Source: Actinomyces sp. oral taxon 170 str. F0386 (GTDB lineage: Bacteria; Actinomycetota; Actinomycetes; Actinomycetales; Actinomycetaceae). From it: DNA of 64,000 nucleotides. Each line of letters starts with the position of its first letter. Position 1 is the first letter of the stretch. This document shows positions 41,363 through 51,586 of the stretch, one piece after another. The stretch is from contig NZ_GL882530.1 of NCBI RefSeq assembly GCF_000195595.1, positions 47,343 through 111,342 on the forward strand. The letters run 5' to 3'. The notes below the pieces were generated by a model that had not been told where the DNA came from, made no database searches, and worked only from the letters and a program-made list of their open reading frames with translations. The position numbers were made by a program, and so were the translations under genes.

Positions 41363-43233
41363 GCCTGCTCCTGTCCGTGGTTCCCGTGGGCCGTCTCGGG
41401 AGCGGTGTCAGTAGTGTCGGTGGCGTCGGAGACGTCATCAGTGCCATCGACGTCATCGTCCTTGTGGACGTCGGTCTCGGCATTGTCGGTGCCGGCCCCT
41501 GCGCCGCCGGCGGCCGGAACCCGGGGCGGGCTCACCTCGTGGACTCCTCGGCCCTCGACCCTCACCGTCCGGTCCGCGGCGGTCAGTGCCCCCGCACGGT
41601 GCGAGATGGTGATGACAGTGCGGCCCCGGGCCAGCTGCTCGATCGACTCGACGATGGCCGCCTCGCTGGCCAGGTCCACCTGGCTGGTGGGCTCGTCCAG
41701 CAGCAGTACGGGGCGGTCGGCCAGGAAAGCGCGTGCCAGGGACAGGCGCTGCGCCTGTCCGCCCGAAAGACCCAGTCCGGCTTCTCCGACCTGCGTCTCC
41801 AGCCCCTCTGGCATGAGAGCCACCTCCTTGTCCAGGCGGGCCACCTCCAGGGCGTGCCACATCTGCGACGGCGTCGCATAGGGCTGGGCCAGGCGCAGGT
41901 TGTCCGCGATCGTGCCGGTGAACAGCCACGTCGTCTGGGCCACCAGCGCGGAGGCCGAGCGCACCTCGTCCTGGGTGGCGGCGGTCAGCTCAGTTCCTCC
42001 GACGCGCAGTGCGCCCGTGCTGGGCAGCAGGTTCCCGGCGAGCATCGCCATGAGCGTCGACTTTCCCGCACCCGAGGGGCCCACGACCGCCAGGTGCTCA
42101 CCGCGCCGCACGACCAGATTCACGCCCTCGAGCACCGGCTCCTGGCCCCAGGTGGCCTCGACGCCGTCGAGCACGACGACGTCCTGAGCCGTTGCGCCTG
42201 CGTCTGTCCGGGACCTGGCCGGTGCTGCGGAGCGAGGCAGAGGGCGCGACAGGATCCGGCGGATCGCGCGCTGGTTGGCCATACCACCCATGCCCACGTA
42301 GAAGAAGGCCCCCATGTGGTTCAGCGGCTCGAGGAGCACGAAGGAGGTCAGCATGATCGCCAGCGCGTCGCCGACGTCGATCACACCGGCGCTCAGGCGC
42401 ATCAGGGCCAGTCCCGCAGCCCCGGTGATGAGGAGGAGCGAGAAGAGGCCGTCGGTGAGCAGGATGACGAGCTGATTGCCCGCCAACAGCCCCATGACGG
42501 CGCGCCGGTTCGTCTCACCCGCCAGGCGCAGGCGGGCACTGGTGCGCTCAGCGGCCCGGGCCAGGGTGAGGGTGCGCAGCCCCTGGATGGCGTCGAGGTA
42601 CTCGGCGGCCAGCCGTGTGCGAGCCTGGCGGGAGCCCGACGACGAGGCCCGCAGCCGCGAGTGGGCCAGGGCGATGAAGGCCGGCACCACGACGACGGTC
42701 AGTCCCAGGACCAGGGCGGGGACGACATCGACCGCGGTCGCCAGCTCGATGAGCACCAGGAGGGGCGCTGCGGCGGCTGCCAGGGTCGGGGCCAGGAAGG
42801 TCTGGCGGTAGAGGGCCACACGCTCGGCGCCGTCGGTCAGCAAGGAGGCGGTGGCACCGCTGCGCACGTCGGCGGCGCGAGCCGGACCCAGCCCCAGCAG
42901 GTGGGCCAGCGTGAGCCGGCGCAGGTGGGTCTCCTCGGTGAGCGCGCTGGAGCGGGCGACCCGCTGGGCCAGCAGCTGGCAGGCGGCGCTCAGGACAGCG
43001 GCGGCCAGCGCCTGGGCGAGCAGGCCCGCAGCCGGTGATGAGCTCAGGAGAGCGCCCAGAGCGCGTCCGGTGGAGATGAGGCTCCACCCCCCGCCCAAGG
43101 CGCCCAGCAGCGTCAGGCCGAAGGAGACGGCACCCGCGCGGCGCCCCGCGGTCGAGGAGACCGCGGGTGGTGGGGGCGCGGAGCCGCGGCGTCGAGGCGC
43201 CAGTCGGCGCATGAGGGATCGGCGTGAGCTCAT
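41359..43233 (-). CDS. ABC exporter half-transporter (first subunit, CydD-like)
   Basis: A 624-residue permease-ATPase fusion. ATG 43233 follows AGGA; a GTG one codon upstream is an alternative. Membrane helices span about residues 25-310. The ATPase has Walker A VGPSGAGKSTLMAML, signature LGLSGGQAQRLSLARAFLA and Walker B PVLLLDEPTSQVD. The C-terminus carries an extra tail of about 45 residues, Pro/Ala-rich then Asp/Thr-rich, not usual in CydD. Both partners have complete ATP sites, unlike many heterodimeric exporters with one degenerate site. The substrate is unknown. Confidence 0.87.
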   Translation of the reverse strand: MSSRRSLMRRLAPRRRGSAPPPPAVSSTAGRRAGAVSFGLTLLGALGGGWSLISTGRALGALLSSSPAAGLLAQALAAAVLSAACQLLAQRVARSSALTEETHLRRLTLAHLLGLGPARAADVRSGATASLLTDGAERVALYRQTFLAPTLAAAAAPLLVLIELATAVDVVPALVLGLTVVVVPAFIALAHSRLRASSSGSRQARTRLAAEYLDAIQGLRTLTLARAAERTSARLRLAGETNRRAVMGLLAGNQLVILLTDGLFSLLLITGAAGLALMRLSAGVIDVGDALAIMLTSFVLLEPLNHMGAFFYVGMGGMANQRAIRRILSRPLPRSAAPARSRTDAGATAQDVVVLDGVEATWGQEPVLEGVNLVVRRGEHLAVVGPSGAGKSTLMAMLAGNLLPSTGALRVGGTELTAATQDEVRSASALVAQTTWLFTGTIADNLRLAQPYATPSQMWHALEVARLDKEVALMPEGLETQVGEAGLGLSGGQAQRLSLARAFLADRPVLLLDEPTSQVDLASEAAIVESIEQLARGRTVITISHRAGALTAADRTVRVEGRGVHEVSPPRVPAAGGAGAGTDNAETDVHKDDDVDGTDDVSDATDTTDTAPETAHGNHGQEQA

Positions 43234-43376
43234 CACGGTCCTGGAGGCGAGAAACGGGCTGGGGGAGGATCCCAGCGTATCGACCAGGACGGGGTGCTGT
43301 CAGGAGCGGTCAGGATCTCGGTGAGATCACCGGGTGCCAGCAGGATCTCCACCACAGCCGACCAAGGTAGTGGTGA

Positions 43377-44474
<1,098 letters not shown>

Positions 44475-44570
44475 GATCTTCACCCCGGTGATCTGCGGCG
44501 GTTCGTCTGCTGAGGCCGGCTCCGGTCCTCATGCTGGTTCTCAGGGGGCTCCGTACCACGTCATCTGGTG

Positions 44571-44611
44571 CATCCGGCTCCCGTCCCCGGCTTGGGGGCG
44601 GGAGCCGGATG
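44571..44611 (+). terminator. Strong terminator hairpin after mdh
   Basis: CATCCGGCTCCCG pairs with CGGGAGCCGGATG, and the stem continues through a G-T wobble and CCCC/GGGG to about 18 base pairs with a 5-base loop. It lies about 100 bases after the mdh stop and 16 bases before the next gene. No T tract follows. Confidence 0.75.
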
Positions 44612-44626
44612 TGATGAGATCGGAGC

Positions 44627-44917
44627 ATGGCACGCCGCAGATCCAAGCGCCCCTACGGGCAGGGACACATCCCCTTGAGCATGGACCGCCTCGCCTCCGT
44701 GCCTCGCACCCAGGCCGGACCTGGTGGGGCCGACTTCACCGTGCGCTACCTGCGCGGCGGGGACAAGTCCTACACCTGCCCCGGCTGCCACCGCGTCATT
44801 CCGGCTGGTACCGCGCACGTGGTGGCCTGGACCAACGAGTCCCTCTTCGGTGCGGACCGGGGCCTGGAGGAGCGACGTCACTGGCACACCTCCTGCTGGG
44901 AACGCCGCCTCTGGTAG
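44627..44917 (+). CDS. Small conserved zinc-ribbon-like protein
   Basis: A 96-residue basic protein. TCPGCHRVIPAGTAHVVAW supplies a CxxC pair, and ERRHWHTSCWERRLW supplies His and Cys residues that could complete a zinc site. The fold pattern matches a small actinobacterial family often labelled 'ATP/GTP-binding protein' in databases without evidence for nucleotide binding. The N-terminus (MARRRSKRPYGQGH) is strongly basic, suggesting nucleic acid contact. It begins 16 bases after the mdh terminator. Function unknown. Confidence 0.75.
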   Translation: MARRRSKRPYGQGHIPLSMDRLASVPRTQAGPGGADFTVRYLRGGDKSYTCPGCHRVIPAGTAHVVAWTNESLFGADRGLEERRHWHTSCWERRLW

Positions 44918-44970
44918 GGCTGCGCCAGGAGCCGTTGAGCCTGGGCGCGCGAGGCGGCGATGCCCGCTGC

Positions 44971-45471
44971 TCATACGAGCGGCTCGGGGGAGCGCTCCTC
45001 CCAGCCCGGCAGCAGTCGGTCCAGCGCGAAGCGCAGCGGCACGATGTCGCCGTCGCGTCCGCCCTCACCGATCGTCATCGGCACCGGCAGGCTCTCGGGC
45101 CTGACTCCGTGCAGCCGCTGGGCCAGGTTCAGCGGCATCGACAGGAAGTAGAAGCGGCCCTGGGTGTCGATACCGACGGTCTCGTCGGCCCTCAGGTACC
45201 AGCCGCGCAGCGGGGTGCGGGCGCTGCCGCCCGAGTAGCCGCGCACCCGTAGCGGACCATCCTCAAGTCCCTCATCGCGGGCCACTCCGAGGAAGAGCTC
45301 GACGATGCGCGCCGCCCGCGCGTGCTCGACGTCCTGACGCTCCTGAAGCATCCGGGCCCGTTGCGCCGCCACTCGACGACGCGACGCCGCCCAGTCGGAG
45401 ACCTCCGAGTCGCCAGAGCCGGAGGTACCGGCTGACTCGTCCTCGGACCGGGCGGCGTCGTCGGCAGTCAC
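44971..45471 (-). CDS. Conserved hypothetical protein paired with the coiled-coil gene
   Basis: A 166-residue soluble protein. The N-terminal 25 residues are acidic and disordered, then comes a helix rich in Arg and Ala (ASRRRVAAQRARMLQERQDV), and a globular end with RGWYLRADETVGIDTQGRFY and TIGEGGRDGDIVPLRFALD. I know similar actinobacterial proteins only as uncharacterised. It starts nine bases after the coiled-coil gene's stop codon on the same strand, so it is probably co-expressed and may function with it at the cell pole or envelope. That link is inference from position. Confidence 0.7.
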   Translation of the reverse strand: MTADDAARSEDESAGTSGSGDSEVSDWAASRRRVAAQRARMLQERQDVEHARAARIVELFLGVARDEGLEDGPLRVRGYSGGSARTPLRGWYLRADETVGIDTQGRFYFLSMPLNLAQRLHGVRPESLPVPMTIGEGGRDGDIVPLRFALDRLLPGWEERSPEPLV

Positions 45472-45480
45472 AAGTGCGCC

Positions 45481-47124
45481 TCAGCGGCGCCCCTTGCCCT
45501 GGCGAGGGTGGCGGTTGCCGGAACCGCCCTGGTTCCTCCCAGGGGCCGGAACGTTCTCGATGCGGCCAGAACCGCCCTTGGGCGCGTTCTTCGGAGCCGC
45601 TTGAGCGGCTGCCTTCTGGCTGCCTCCGGACGTCGCAGCGGCCGCATTGCCGGCTGGTGCGGGCGCCGAGGCGGCCGACGGCGCGGAGGTGGCTGATGTC
45701 GCTGAGGCGCTGCTGGAGCCGGAGGCGTGAGCACTGTTGGCGGTGTTGGCACTGTTGGCGCTGCTGCCACTGGCCGTCGGCTCGGCCGATGCGGCGGAGG
45801 ACTGCTCCTGCGCCGGATCCTGAGCCTCCTGGGGCAGGGCCGCAACGTGGTCGCTGAAGGTGGGTGCCTGAGGCAGGGCACCGCCCAGGACGCCGCGCAT
45901 CTCGGTGAGGTAGGCGGCGACCGAGTCGCGCTGACGCTCGAGCTCCTGGAGCTGGCGGGCGGCCACCTGGGCGGTGACATCGGCGTCGGCACGGGCGTCG
46001 CCGATGATCTGCTCGGCCTCGATCCGGGCCTGTGCCAGGGTCTCCTCGGCCTGGGCGACCGCCTCCTCCTGACGCTTGCGGGCCTCGGCGTCGGTGCGGG
46101 CGCGGACCTCCTCGGCGCGGGAGAGCGCCTCCTGCAGGCGCTCCTCGGCCTCCTGGGCCTGAACCTGTGCCTGCTCCTGCATCTCTCGGATGCGCTCGCG
46201 GGTGGCCTCGTGGGCGTCGGAGTCCTCCTGGGCGGCCTGCTCGTGCGCGGCGGCGATCTCCAAGGTGGCCTGCTGGCGCAGCTCAGTGGCCTCGGAACGG
46301 GCGGCAGCGGCCTCATCGGTGGCCGAGCGGCGCAGCGTCTCCGACTCGTTGCGTGCAGAGGTGAGGATCTCCTCGGCCTCGCGCGTCGCCTTGCCGACCG
46401 TCAGCTCGGCCTCCTGCTTGGCGGCCGAGAGGATCTCCTCGGCCTTGGCCGTGGAGGTCTTGTGCAGCTCATCGGCCTCGGCGGCGGCGGCCTCGCGGTT
46501 GGCGGTGGCGTCGCGCTCGGAGGTGATCGCGATCTCGGCGGCCTGCTTACGGGCCTGAGACAGGACCAGTGCGGCCTCGCGCTCGGCGGTGGCCCGCATC
46601 TCGGTGACGGCGGCCTCGGAGTCGGCCGAGATCTGGGCCGCCTTGCGCGAGGCGGAGGAGACGAGCTCCTGGGCTCGGGCCTCGGCGTTGGCCAGCGCGG
46701 TGGAGGCCTCCCCCTGGGAGCGGGAGCGCAGCTCGCTGGCCTCGCGGCGGGCGTCGGCGAGCAGGGTTGCCGCCTCCGAGGCGCTGCGTTCGGAGAGGTT
46801 CTTAGCGTTGGTCCGGGTACGGGTCAGGAGGGCGTCGGCCTCGGCGTTGGCCTTGGAGAGCACCGAGGCGCTCTGCTCCTCGGCGCTGCGCAGCAGCTGC
46901 TCGATCCGTGAGCCCAGGCCGGCGTAGGTCGGCTTGTCGGACTCCCGCAGCCTGCGCTGGGCGTCAGCCAGCTCGCCGGCCAGCGTCATGGCGCGCTGGT
47001 CGAGGCTGGCGACCTCGCGACGTGCGTCGGCGAGCTGGCGCGAGAGCTGCTCCAGCTTCCGGTCGACCTGGGCGCGGTCATAACCGCGCATCGTGATGGC
47101 AAACTCGCTGTATTCCTCAGCCAC
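45481..47124 (-). CDS. Long coiled-coil cytoskeletal protein (DivIVA/FilP/Scy-like)
   Basis: A 547-residue protein. The N-terminal 35 residues (EFAITMRGYDRAQVDRKLEQL) resemble the membrane-targeting end of DivIVA/Wag31 proteins. Residues about 35-415 are one nearly continuous coiled coil, rich in Ala, Glu and Arg with repeating hydrophobic positions. The last 130 residues are low-complexity Ala/Ser/Pro, ending in a basic GRNQGGSGNRHPRQGKGRR tail. FilP and Scy of Streptomyces, which organise polar growth, have this architecture. A polar or septal scaffold role is likely. A TACTCT box on the minus strand near 47176 may be its promoter. Confidence 0.82.
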   Translation of the reverse strand: MAEEYSEFAITMRGYDRAQVDRKLEQLSRQLADARREVASLDQRAMTLAGELADAQRRLRESDKPTYAGLGSRIEQLLRSAEEQSASVLSKANAEADALLTRTRTNAKNLSERSASEAATLLADARREASELRSRSQGEASTALANAEARAQELVSSASRKAAQISADSEAAVTEMRATAEREAALVLSQARKQAAEIAITSERDATANREAAAAEADELHKTSTAKAEEILSAAKQEAELTVGKATREAEEILTSARNESETLRRSATDEAAAARSEATELRQQATLEIAAAHEQAAQEDSDAHEATRERIREMQEQAQVQAQEAEERLQEALSRAEEVRARTDAEARKRQEEAVAQAEETLAQARIEAEQIIGDARADADVTAQVAARQLQELERQRDSVAAYLTEMRGVLGGALPQAPTFSDHVAALPQEAQDPAQEQSSAASAEPTASGSSANSANTANSAHASGSSSASATSATSAPSAASAPAPAGNAAAATSGGSQKAAAQAAPKNAPKGGSGRIENVPAPGRNQGGSGNRHPRQGKGRR

Positions 47125-47588
47125 GTCGGGTTCCTCCTTTTGGCGAGCCGGGGACGCTCACCATTCAGCCCAAGAGTAACGATTGGGTATGATCGGGATG
47201 GTGGTCACGAAAGCGTGACGATACGCACAATCTAGCAGGTGGGGGCCACTTCCGGGCGGTATGGGTGAGGCGGCCGGGGATGCGTGCGGTGCCCCGCGGA
47301 GCGCGGGGCGATCTCGGGCTCGCGTTTCTCCGAGTGTTCCTCCGGCTCCTTGCTGAGAACGGGCCACGACTTGGTGATCGGCTGTGGCCTTTTCTGCCGG
47401 CTGGATCCCGAGAGGGGTCGCTTCGCTCAGCGCGTGCCCCGTTGTGATTTTGCGCCGAGGTCGGTGCGGTCACAGGGTCCGTCATGCGATTCTGGTGCCC
47501 GTCGAGCGCATGGTGAGCGCTCGCAGCGATGTCCGGCTCCGTAGCCAGCCGTCGCCAACCGTGTCCGCGAGCATAGGAGACCCGCGTC
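47125..47588. other. Long divergent intergenic region
   Basis: This region separates the coiled-coil gene from the divergent membrane-protein gene. It contains a small hairpin GCCCCGC-GGAGC-GCGGGGC (47291-47309) and a weaker GGCCAC/GTGGCC pair (47362-47389) followed by four T. Open frames on both strands have no ribosome binding site and no recognised family. Promoters of both flanking genes must lie here. Confidence 0.5.
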
Positions 47589-49394
47589 GTGAGTCGACGT
47601 ATCTTGAGCGTGGTGGTGACCGTCCTCGGGCTGGTCCTCATCGCCCTGGCCGTTTGCTCGGCCACTATCTGGAAACCCAGCTCCAAGGTCGAGGCGACGC
47701 TCGCCTCAGGTCCTTCTCAGCCCTACGTCATCACGGCCCCTGGGGTCCTCAGCGGTCCGCAGTCCGACGTCGCTGTGACCGCGAAGTCCTCCGACGGTAA
47801 GGACGTCCACCTCTTTGTGGCCCGCGCGGCCGACGTCGAGGCCTGGCTGAGCCCCGACGCCGACAACGCGCTTCCCTACACGGTGGTCACCAGTATCGAT
47901 GCCAACGCCGGCACTCTGGCCTCCGAGGACGAGACCCAGTACTGCCCCAGCTCCTCCGCCACCTCTGCCGCCTCCTCGGCGGCCACCCCTCAGCCCTCCG
48001 GCTCCGCCCAGGCCGGGGCGACGCCGTCGGCCTCCGGGTCCCAGTGCTCGGAGCGCAAGGCCGGCTCCGTGAGTGCCTCGGGCTCCGACCTCTGGCTGGG
48101 TGAGAAGACCGGTGGTTCATCGGTCACCTTCAACACCGCGCAGACCGCCGACCGCGCTCTGCTGCCGCGCAAGAACGTCGACGAGCAGATCGTCGTCATG
48201 GCGATGACCGACGGCAAGGCCAAGGCCCCCGACCTGACCATCAGCTGGTCGCGGCAGGTTGAGACGCCCTGGTACTTCTACGGCGGTCTGGTTCTGGGCG
48301 GTCTGTTCGTCCTGGCGGGCGCCTTCCTGTTCTTCATCGACCTCCAGCTGCGTCGAGCCGACGTCGAGCGGCGAACCCGTTCGGCCGAGCGCGCGGTCCG
48401 TATCGCCAACGCCGACTCCGTCTCCACCGAGGGCATTCCCCAGGTGGATGATCCCGACCGGCAGCTGACCCGCCGAGAGCTGAGGGACAAGGAGCGGGCC
48501 GAGGTCTCCGGTGAGGCCTGGACCGACCCGCGCACGGGCCGCGTCTACCTCGACGGTATCGAGGCGCCCTCCGTCCCCCAGGCGCCCGAGACGCTCCCCG
48601 GTAGCGGCTACGGCGAGGACTATCGATTCAGCGGCGGCTACCTCGACAACAGTGGAGCCGGTGAGAGCCACGTGGGGCAGGAGGACCCGGCAGTTGCTGG
48701 AGTCGCCCGTGGCTCGTCGGTCGTCCCCGGTCTCGATGAGGCGGCCACTCAGCAGTACCGGGCCGCCCGGGCCGTGGAGGGACTCCAGGACGGCGAGGCG
48801 CTGGCGATCGCCTCAGACGGCGTCGAGGCGCCTGGCACTCCCGGACTCACTGATACATCGCGATTCTCCGAGGCTTCTGCTCATACCGGTCACGTGAGCC
48901 ATCACAGCCACGTGGCTTCCCGTGAGGACCAGGTGCCTGAGCGGCACGAGTCTCAGGACTACACGCGCTTCGCCCCGCAGGAGTACCACACCAGCCATAT
49001 GGCGGCTGAGCCACATGAACGGCAGAGCCTCGGAGGTGACACCGCCGAGATCGAGGAGCTGACGCCGTCGGCCCGGCCTCAGGATCCCAGTCTCCAGATA
49101 CCGACTGCCTTCGCCCAGTCTGGAGGGCAGTCCTGGCCGGTTGCCAACCAGTCCCTGCCGGAGGCAGACGCTTGGCCCGACCCACGGGCTGCCGAGACCG
49201 GGGACACCGGTGAGCACTCCTCCTCCGCTACGTTCACAGACTCCTCAACGACCTCGACCGTATCGTGGCCCAGTTACTCCGGCGGCGTTGAGCTGCCTCC
49301 CGCGACCGACCCCGCCGCCATTCAGGCCGCCGGCGCCGAGCCGTTCGGCGAGCCCGACCCCACAGCGGACCCCCACAACCAGGAGCACGCATGA
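47589..49394 (+). CDS. Two-span membrane protein with long disordered cytoplasmic tail
   Basis: A 601-residue protein. Residues about 5-27 form the first membrane segment (or uncleaved signal), residues 28-222 are external and Ser/Ala-rich with a Cys pair near residues 118 and 154, and residues about 227-252 form the second segment (WYFYGGLVLGGLFVLAGAFL). The remaining 350 residues are predicted cytoplasmic, disordered, acidic and His/Gln/Ser-rich, with one ordered-looking motif GEAWTDPRTGRVYLDGIEAP. The start is GTG after ATAGGAG. The next gene overlaps by four bases. The family seems conserved in Actinomycetales but is uncharacterised as far as I know; envelope function is inferred. Confidence 0.75.
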   Translation: MSRRILSVVVTVLGLVLIALAVCSATIWKPSSKVEATLASGPSQPYVITAPGVLSGPQSDVAVTAKSSDGKDVHLFVARAADVEAWLSPDADNALPYTVVTSIDANAGTLASEDETQYCPSSSATSAASSAATPQPSGSAQAGATPSASGSQCSERKAGSVSASGSDLWLGEKTGGSSVTFNTAQTADRALLPRKNVDEQIVVMAMTDGKAKAPDLTISWSRQVETPWYFYGGLVLGGLFVLAGAFLFFIDLQLRRADVERRTRSAERAVRIANADSVSTEGIPQVDDPDRQLTRRELRDKERAEVSGEAWTDPRTGRVYLDGIEAPSVPQAPETLPGSGYGEDYRFSGGYLDNSGAGESHVGQEDPAVAGVARGSSVVPGLDEAATQQYRAARAVEGLQDGEALAIASDGVEAPGTPGLTDTSRFSEASAHTGHVSHHSHVASREDQVPERHESQDYTRFAPQEYHTSHMAAEPHERQSLGGDTAEIEELTPSARPQDPSLQIPTAFAQSGGQSWPVANQSLPEADAWPDPRAAETGDTGEHSSSATFTDSSTTSTVSWPSYSGGVELPPATDPAAIQAAGAEPFGEPDPTADPHNQEHA

Positions 49395-50437
49395 AGTCCA
49401 CCCGTCGAGCCTTCCTGAGCGCAGGCGGTGCCTCCGCCCTGGCCCTGAGCCTGGCCGCCTGCTCGAAGTCGCAGCCGAAGACCTCCCAGACCCAGGCCTC
49501 CGGCACGCCGATCGCCGAGCCCGTTCTCAACGACAAGCAGCTCTCCGAGATCCTCCAGCGCGTTCAGACCGGCCTGGCGACGGCGGACAAGGAGAAGAAC
49601 GCGGACAAGCTCAAGGAGATCATGTCCGGTCCGGCGGCTCGGATCCGTGCGGCCGAGTACGCCACGGCCTCCGCCAGTGGCAACAATGAGCTCATCCACC
49701 CGGTGACCACCACGATCCAGGGCGGGGGAGTGGGGCAGACCGTGGGCTTCCCCCGTAACGCCGCCGCCGCCTCGGAGGGGGCCAGCCCCTCGATCCTGTC
49801 CCTGGAGCAGAACTCGGCCCGCGACCAGTTCAAGGTATGGGCCTGGGTGCAGGGGTTCTCCGAGCAGAAGAACATTCCCGTCCTGACCAAGCAGTCGGCT
49901 CAGCGCGCCAAGCAGGTGACGGCCGACTCCACGGGTCTGGTCGCCACCCCCAAGGCGGTTCTCGACGCCTATGTCGATGCGCTCAACAACCCCGAGGGCG
50001 AGAATGGCAAGGCCTTCCCCGATGACCTGCTGCGCCAGAAGATCCAGGCCGCCCGGACCACCAACCTCAGCTCCCTGGGCGAGGTGACCGTCACGGCGGC
50101 CCCCGGTCAGGACGGGTTCCAGGGGCTTCAGTTGGAGGAGGGCGACGGCGGGGCGCTGGTCTTCACGACCCTGACCTACACGGTCGTCTACAAGCGCACG
50201 GTCGACGGCTCCGACCTCACCTTGCAGGGCGACGTCGCTGCTCTCATGGGCGGCAACCAGAAGATCGTCGGCACGGTCACCGCCACCTACGACTCCATGG
50301 TCGCCTTCGCCATTCCCAAGGAGGGAAGCGGCGAGAAAGCGGCGATCCTGGGGGCCGAGACCGCGCTCATCAAGGTGGACCGGGACGACTCCCAGACGCC
50401 GGCCCCCACGGCCGCGGCGTCCGCCAGACCGTCCTGA
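49391..50437 (+). CDS. Tat-type lipoprotein of unknown function
   Basis: A 348-residue exported protein. The N-terminus has twin arginine (TRRAFLS), a hydrophobic core and a lipobox LAAC with the acylated Cys at residue 23, so it should be anchored on the outer face of the membrane after Tat export. The mature part is mixed alpha/beta with no recognised domain, followed by a Thr/Ala/Pro-rich tail. The ATG overlaps the previous stop (ATGA), so it is translationally coupled to the membrane protein and probably works with it. A terminator follows. Confidence 0.78.
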   Translation: MKSTRRAFLSAGGASALALSLAACSKSQPKTSQTQASGTPIAEPVLNDKQLSEILQRVQTGLATADKEKNADKLKEIMSGPAARIRAAEYATASASGNNELIHPVTTTIQGGGVGQTVGFPRNAAAASEGASPSILSLEQNSARDQFKVWAWVQGFSEQKNIPVLTKQSAQRAKQVTADSTGLVATPKAVLDAYVDALNNPEGENGKAFPDDLLRQKIQAARTTNLSSLGEVTVTAAPGQDGFQGLQLEEGDGGALVFTTLTYTVVYKRTVDGSDLTLQGDVAALMGGNQKIVGTVTATYDSMVAFAIPKEGSGEKAAILGAETALIKVDRDDSQTPAPTAAASARPS

Positions 50438-50452
50438 GCGTCTCCGACCACC

Positions 50453-50484
50453 GGCCCGACTCCATGAGCACCCGGAGTCGGGCC
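50453..50484 (+). terminator. Terminator hairpin after the lipoprotein gene
   Basis: Perfect 11-base arms GGCCCGACTCC and GGAGTCGGGCC enclose a 10-base loop. It lies 16 bases after the lipoprotein stop codon and 26 bases before the next start, with no T tract. Confidence 0.65.
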
Positions 50485-50509
50485 GCCGGCAGGCTCACGC
50501 CTTCGATCA

Positions 50510-51559
50510 ATGAGCGTCGATGAGCAGGACCCGCCGGTTGCGCCGACGCTGAAAGACATCGAAAGACCCCGACCACGAAGCAACCGGGCTGCGGCCCGAG
50601 GAAGGCAGCTGCTCATGAGCATGTTCGGCGCCGTTGACCTGTCCAGTTTCGCCCCCGCCACCAAGCCGGAAGGTCCTGCCGGCGGGGCACCGACCCCCAC
50701 GTCCGTCGGTTCCGGCGGGGCCGGCGGCGGCCTGGCGGTGCCGCTCGTGGTCGACATCGACGCCGCCAGCCTGCGTGACGTCGCCGAGGTCTCCACCCAG
50801 GTCCCCGTCATCGTCATCCTGCACAGCCCGCGCAGCCAGGTGAGCTCCGACCTCGCCGCCGTCCTGGAGCAGCTCGCCGGGCAGTACGCCGGTCGCTTCC
50901 AGCTGGCGCGCGTGGATGTCGACGCCGCCCCGGAGGTCGCCCAGGCGCTCCAGGCCCAGGCCGTCCCCACGGTCGTGGCTCTCATCGCCGGCCAGCCGGT
51001 CCCCATGTTCCAGGGATCGGTGCCCGAGGAGCAGCTGCGCTCGGTCATCGACCAGCTGCTGGAGGTGGCGGCCGCCAACGGCGTCAGCGGCACCATCGCC
51101 GTCGACGCCACGGCGAGCACCGGCGCCCAGGCCGAGGAGCCTGAGGAGACCGAGGTCGAGCGCGCTGCCCGTGAGGCCATCGAGGCCGGCGACTTCGCCG
51201 CTGCTGAGGAGGTCTATACCCACGCCATCGCCCAGAACCCGGGTGACGACGACCTCAAGGTGGCCCGCAACCAGGTGCGCCTCATGGCCCGTCTGGACGG
51301 CCAGGACCCCCACCAGCTGATCGCCGCGGCCGACGCCGCCCCCACTGACCTCGACGCGGCCCTGGCCGGGGCCGATGCCGCTCTGGCCCTGGGTGACGTC
51401 AGTGCCGCCCTCGACCGGTCCCTGGAGGCTGTGCGCACTCACCAGGGGGAGGAGCGCGAGACGGCTCGGCTGCGTCTGCTCGAGCTCTTCGAGGTCATCG
51501 GCTCCACCTCCCCGGAGGTCGCCCAGGCCCGCCGCCGTCTGGCCACCATGCTCTACTGA
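50510..51559 (+). CDS. Thioredoxin-fold/TPR co-chaperone-like protein (CnoX/YbbN type)
   Basis: A 349-residue cytoplasmic protein. After a basic disordered lead of about 70 residues, a thioredoxin-like domain spans about residues 80-185 (VPVIVILHSPRSQVSSDLAA, and the cis-proline region AQAVPTVVALIAGQPVPMFQG). At the usual CxxC position it has SPRS, so it cannot catalyse disulfide exchange. Residues 205-349 are TPR-like helices (AIEAGDFAAAEEVYTHAIAQ). CnoX proteins hand substrates to GroEL/DnaK and many actinobacterial members also lack the cysteines. ATG 50510 is preferred, but the ribosome binding site is weak; MSMFG at 50615 is a later alternative. Confidence 0.83.
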   Translation: MSVDEQDPPVAPTLKDIERPRPRSNRAAARGRQLLMSMFGAVDLSSFAPATKPEGPAGGAPTPTSVGSGGAGGGLAVPLVVDIDAASLRDVAEVSTQVPVIVILHSPRSQVSSDLAAVLEQLAGQYAGRFQLARVDVDAAPEVAQALQAQAVPTVVALIAGQPVPMFQGSVPEEQLRSVIDQLLEVAAANGVSGTIAVDATASTGAQAEEPEETEVERAAREAIEAGDFAAAEEVYTHAIAQNPGDDDLKVARNQVRLMARLDGQDPHQLIAAADAAPTDLDAALAGADAALALGDVSAALDRSLEAVRTHQGEERETARLRLLELFEVIGSTSPEVAQARRRLATMLY

Positions 51560-51586
51560 GTACCTGCACCGTCCGCTCTGACACAT

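Noticed and set aside
39515..43233. Firm naming of the ABC pair as cydC and cydD
   Set aside because: No cytochrome bd genes are present and the sequence cues are not specific enough.
47362..47393. GGCCAC/GTGGCC hairpin followed by TTTT
   Set aside because: The 16-base loop and 6-bp stem are weak, and it lies before genes on both strands, not after one.
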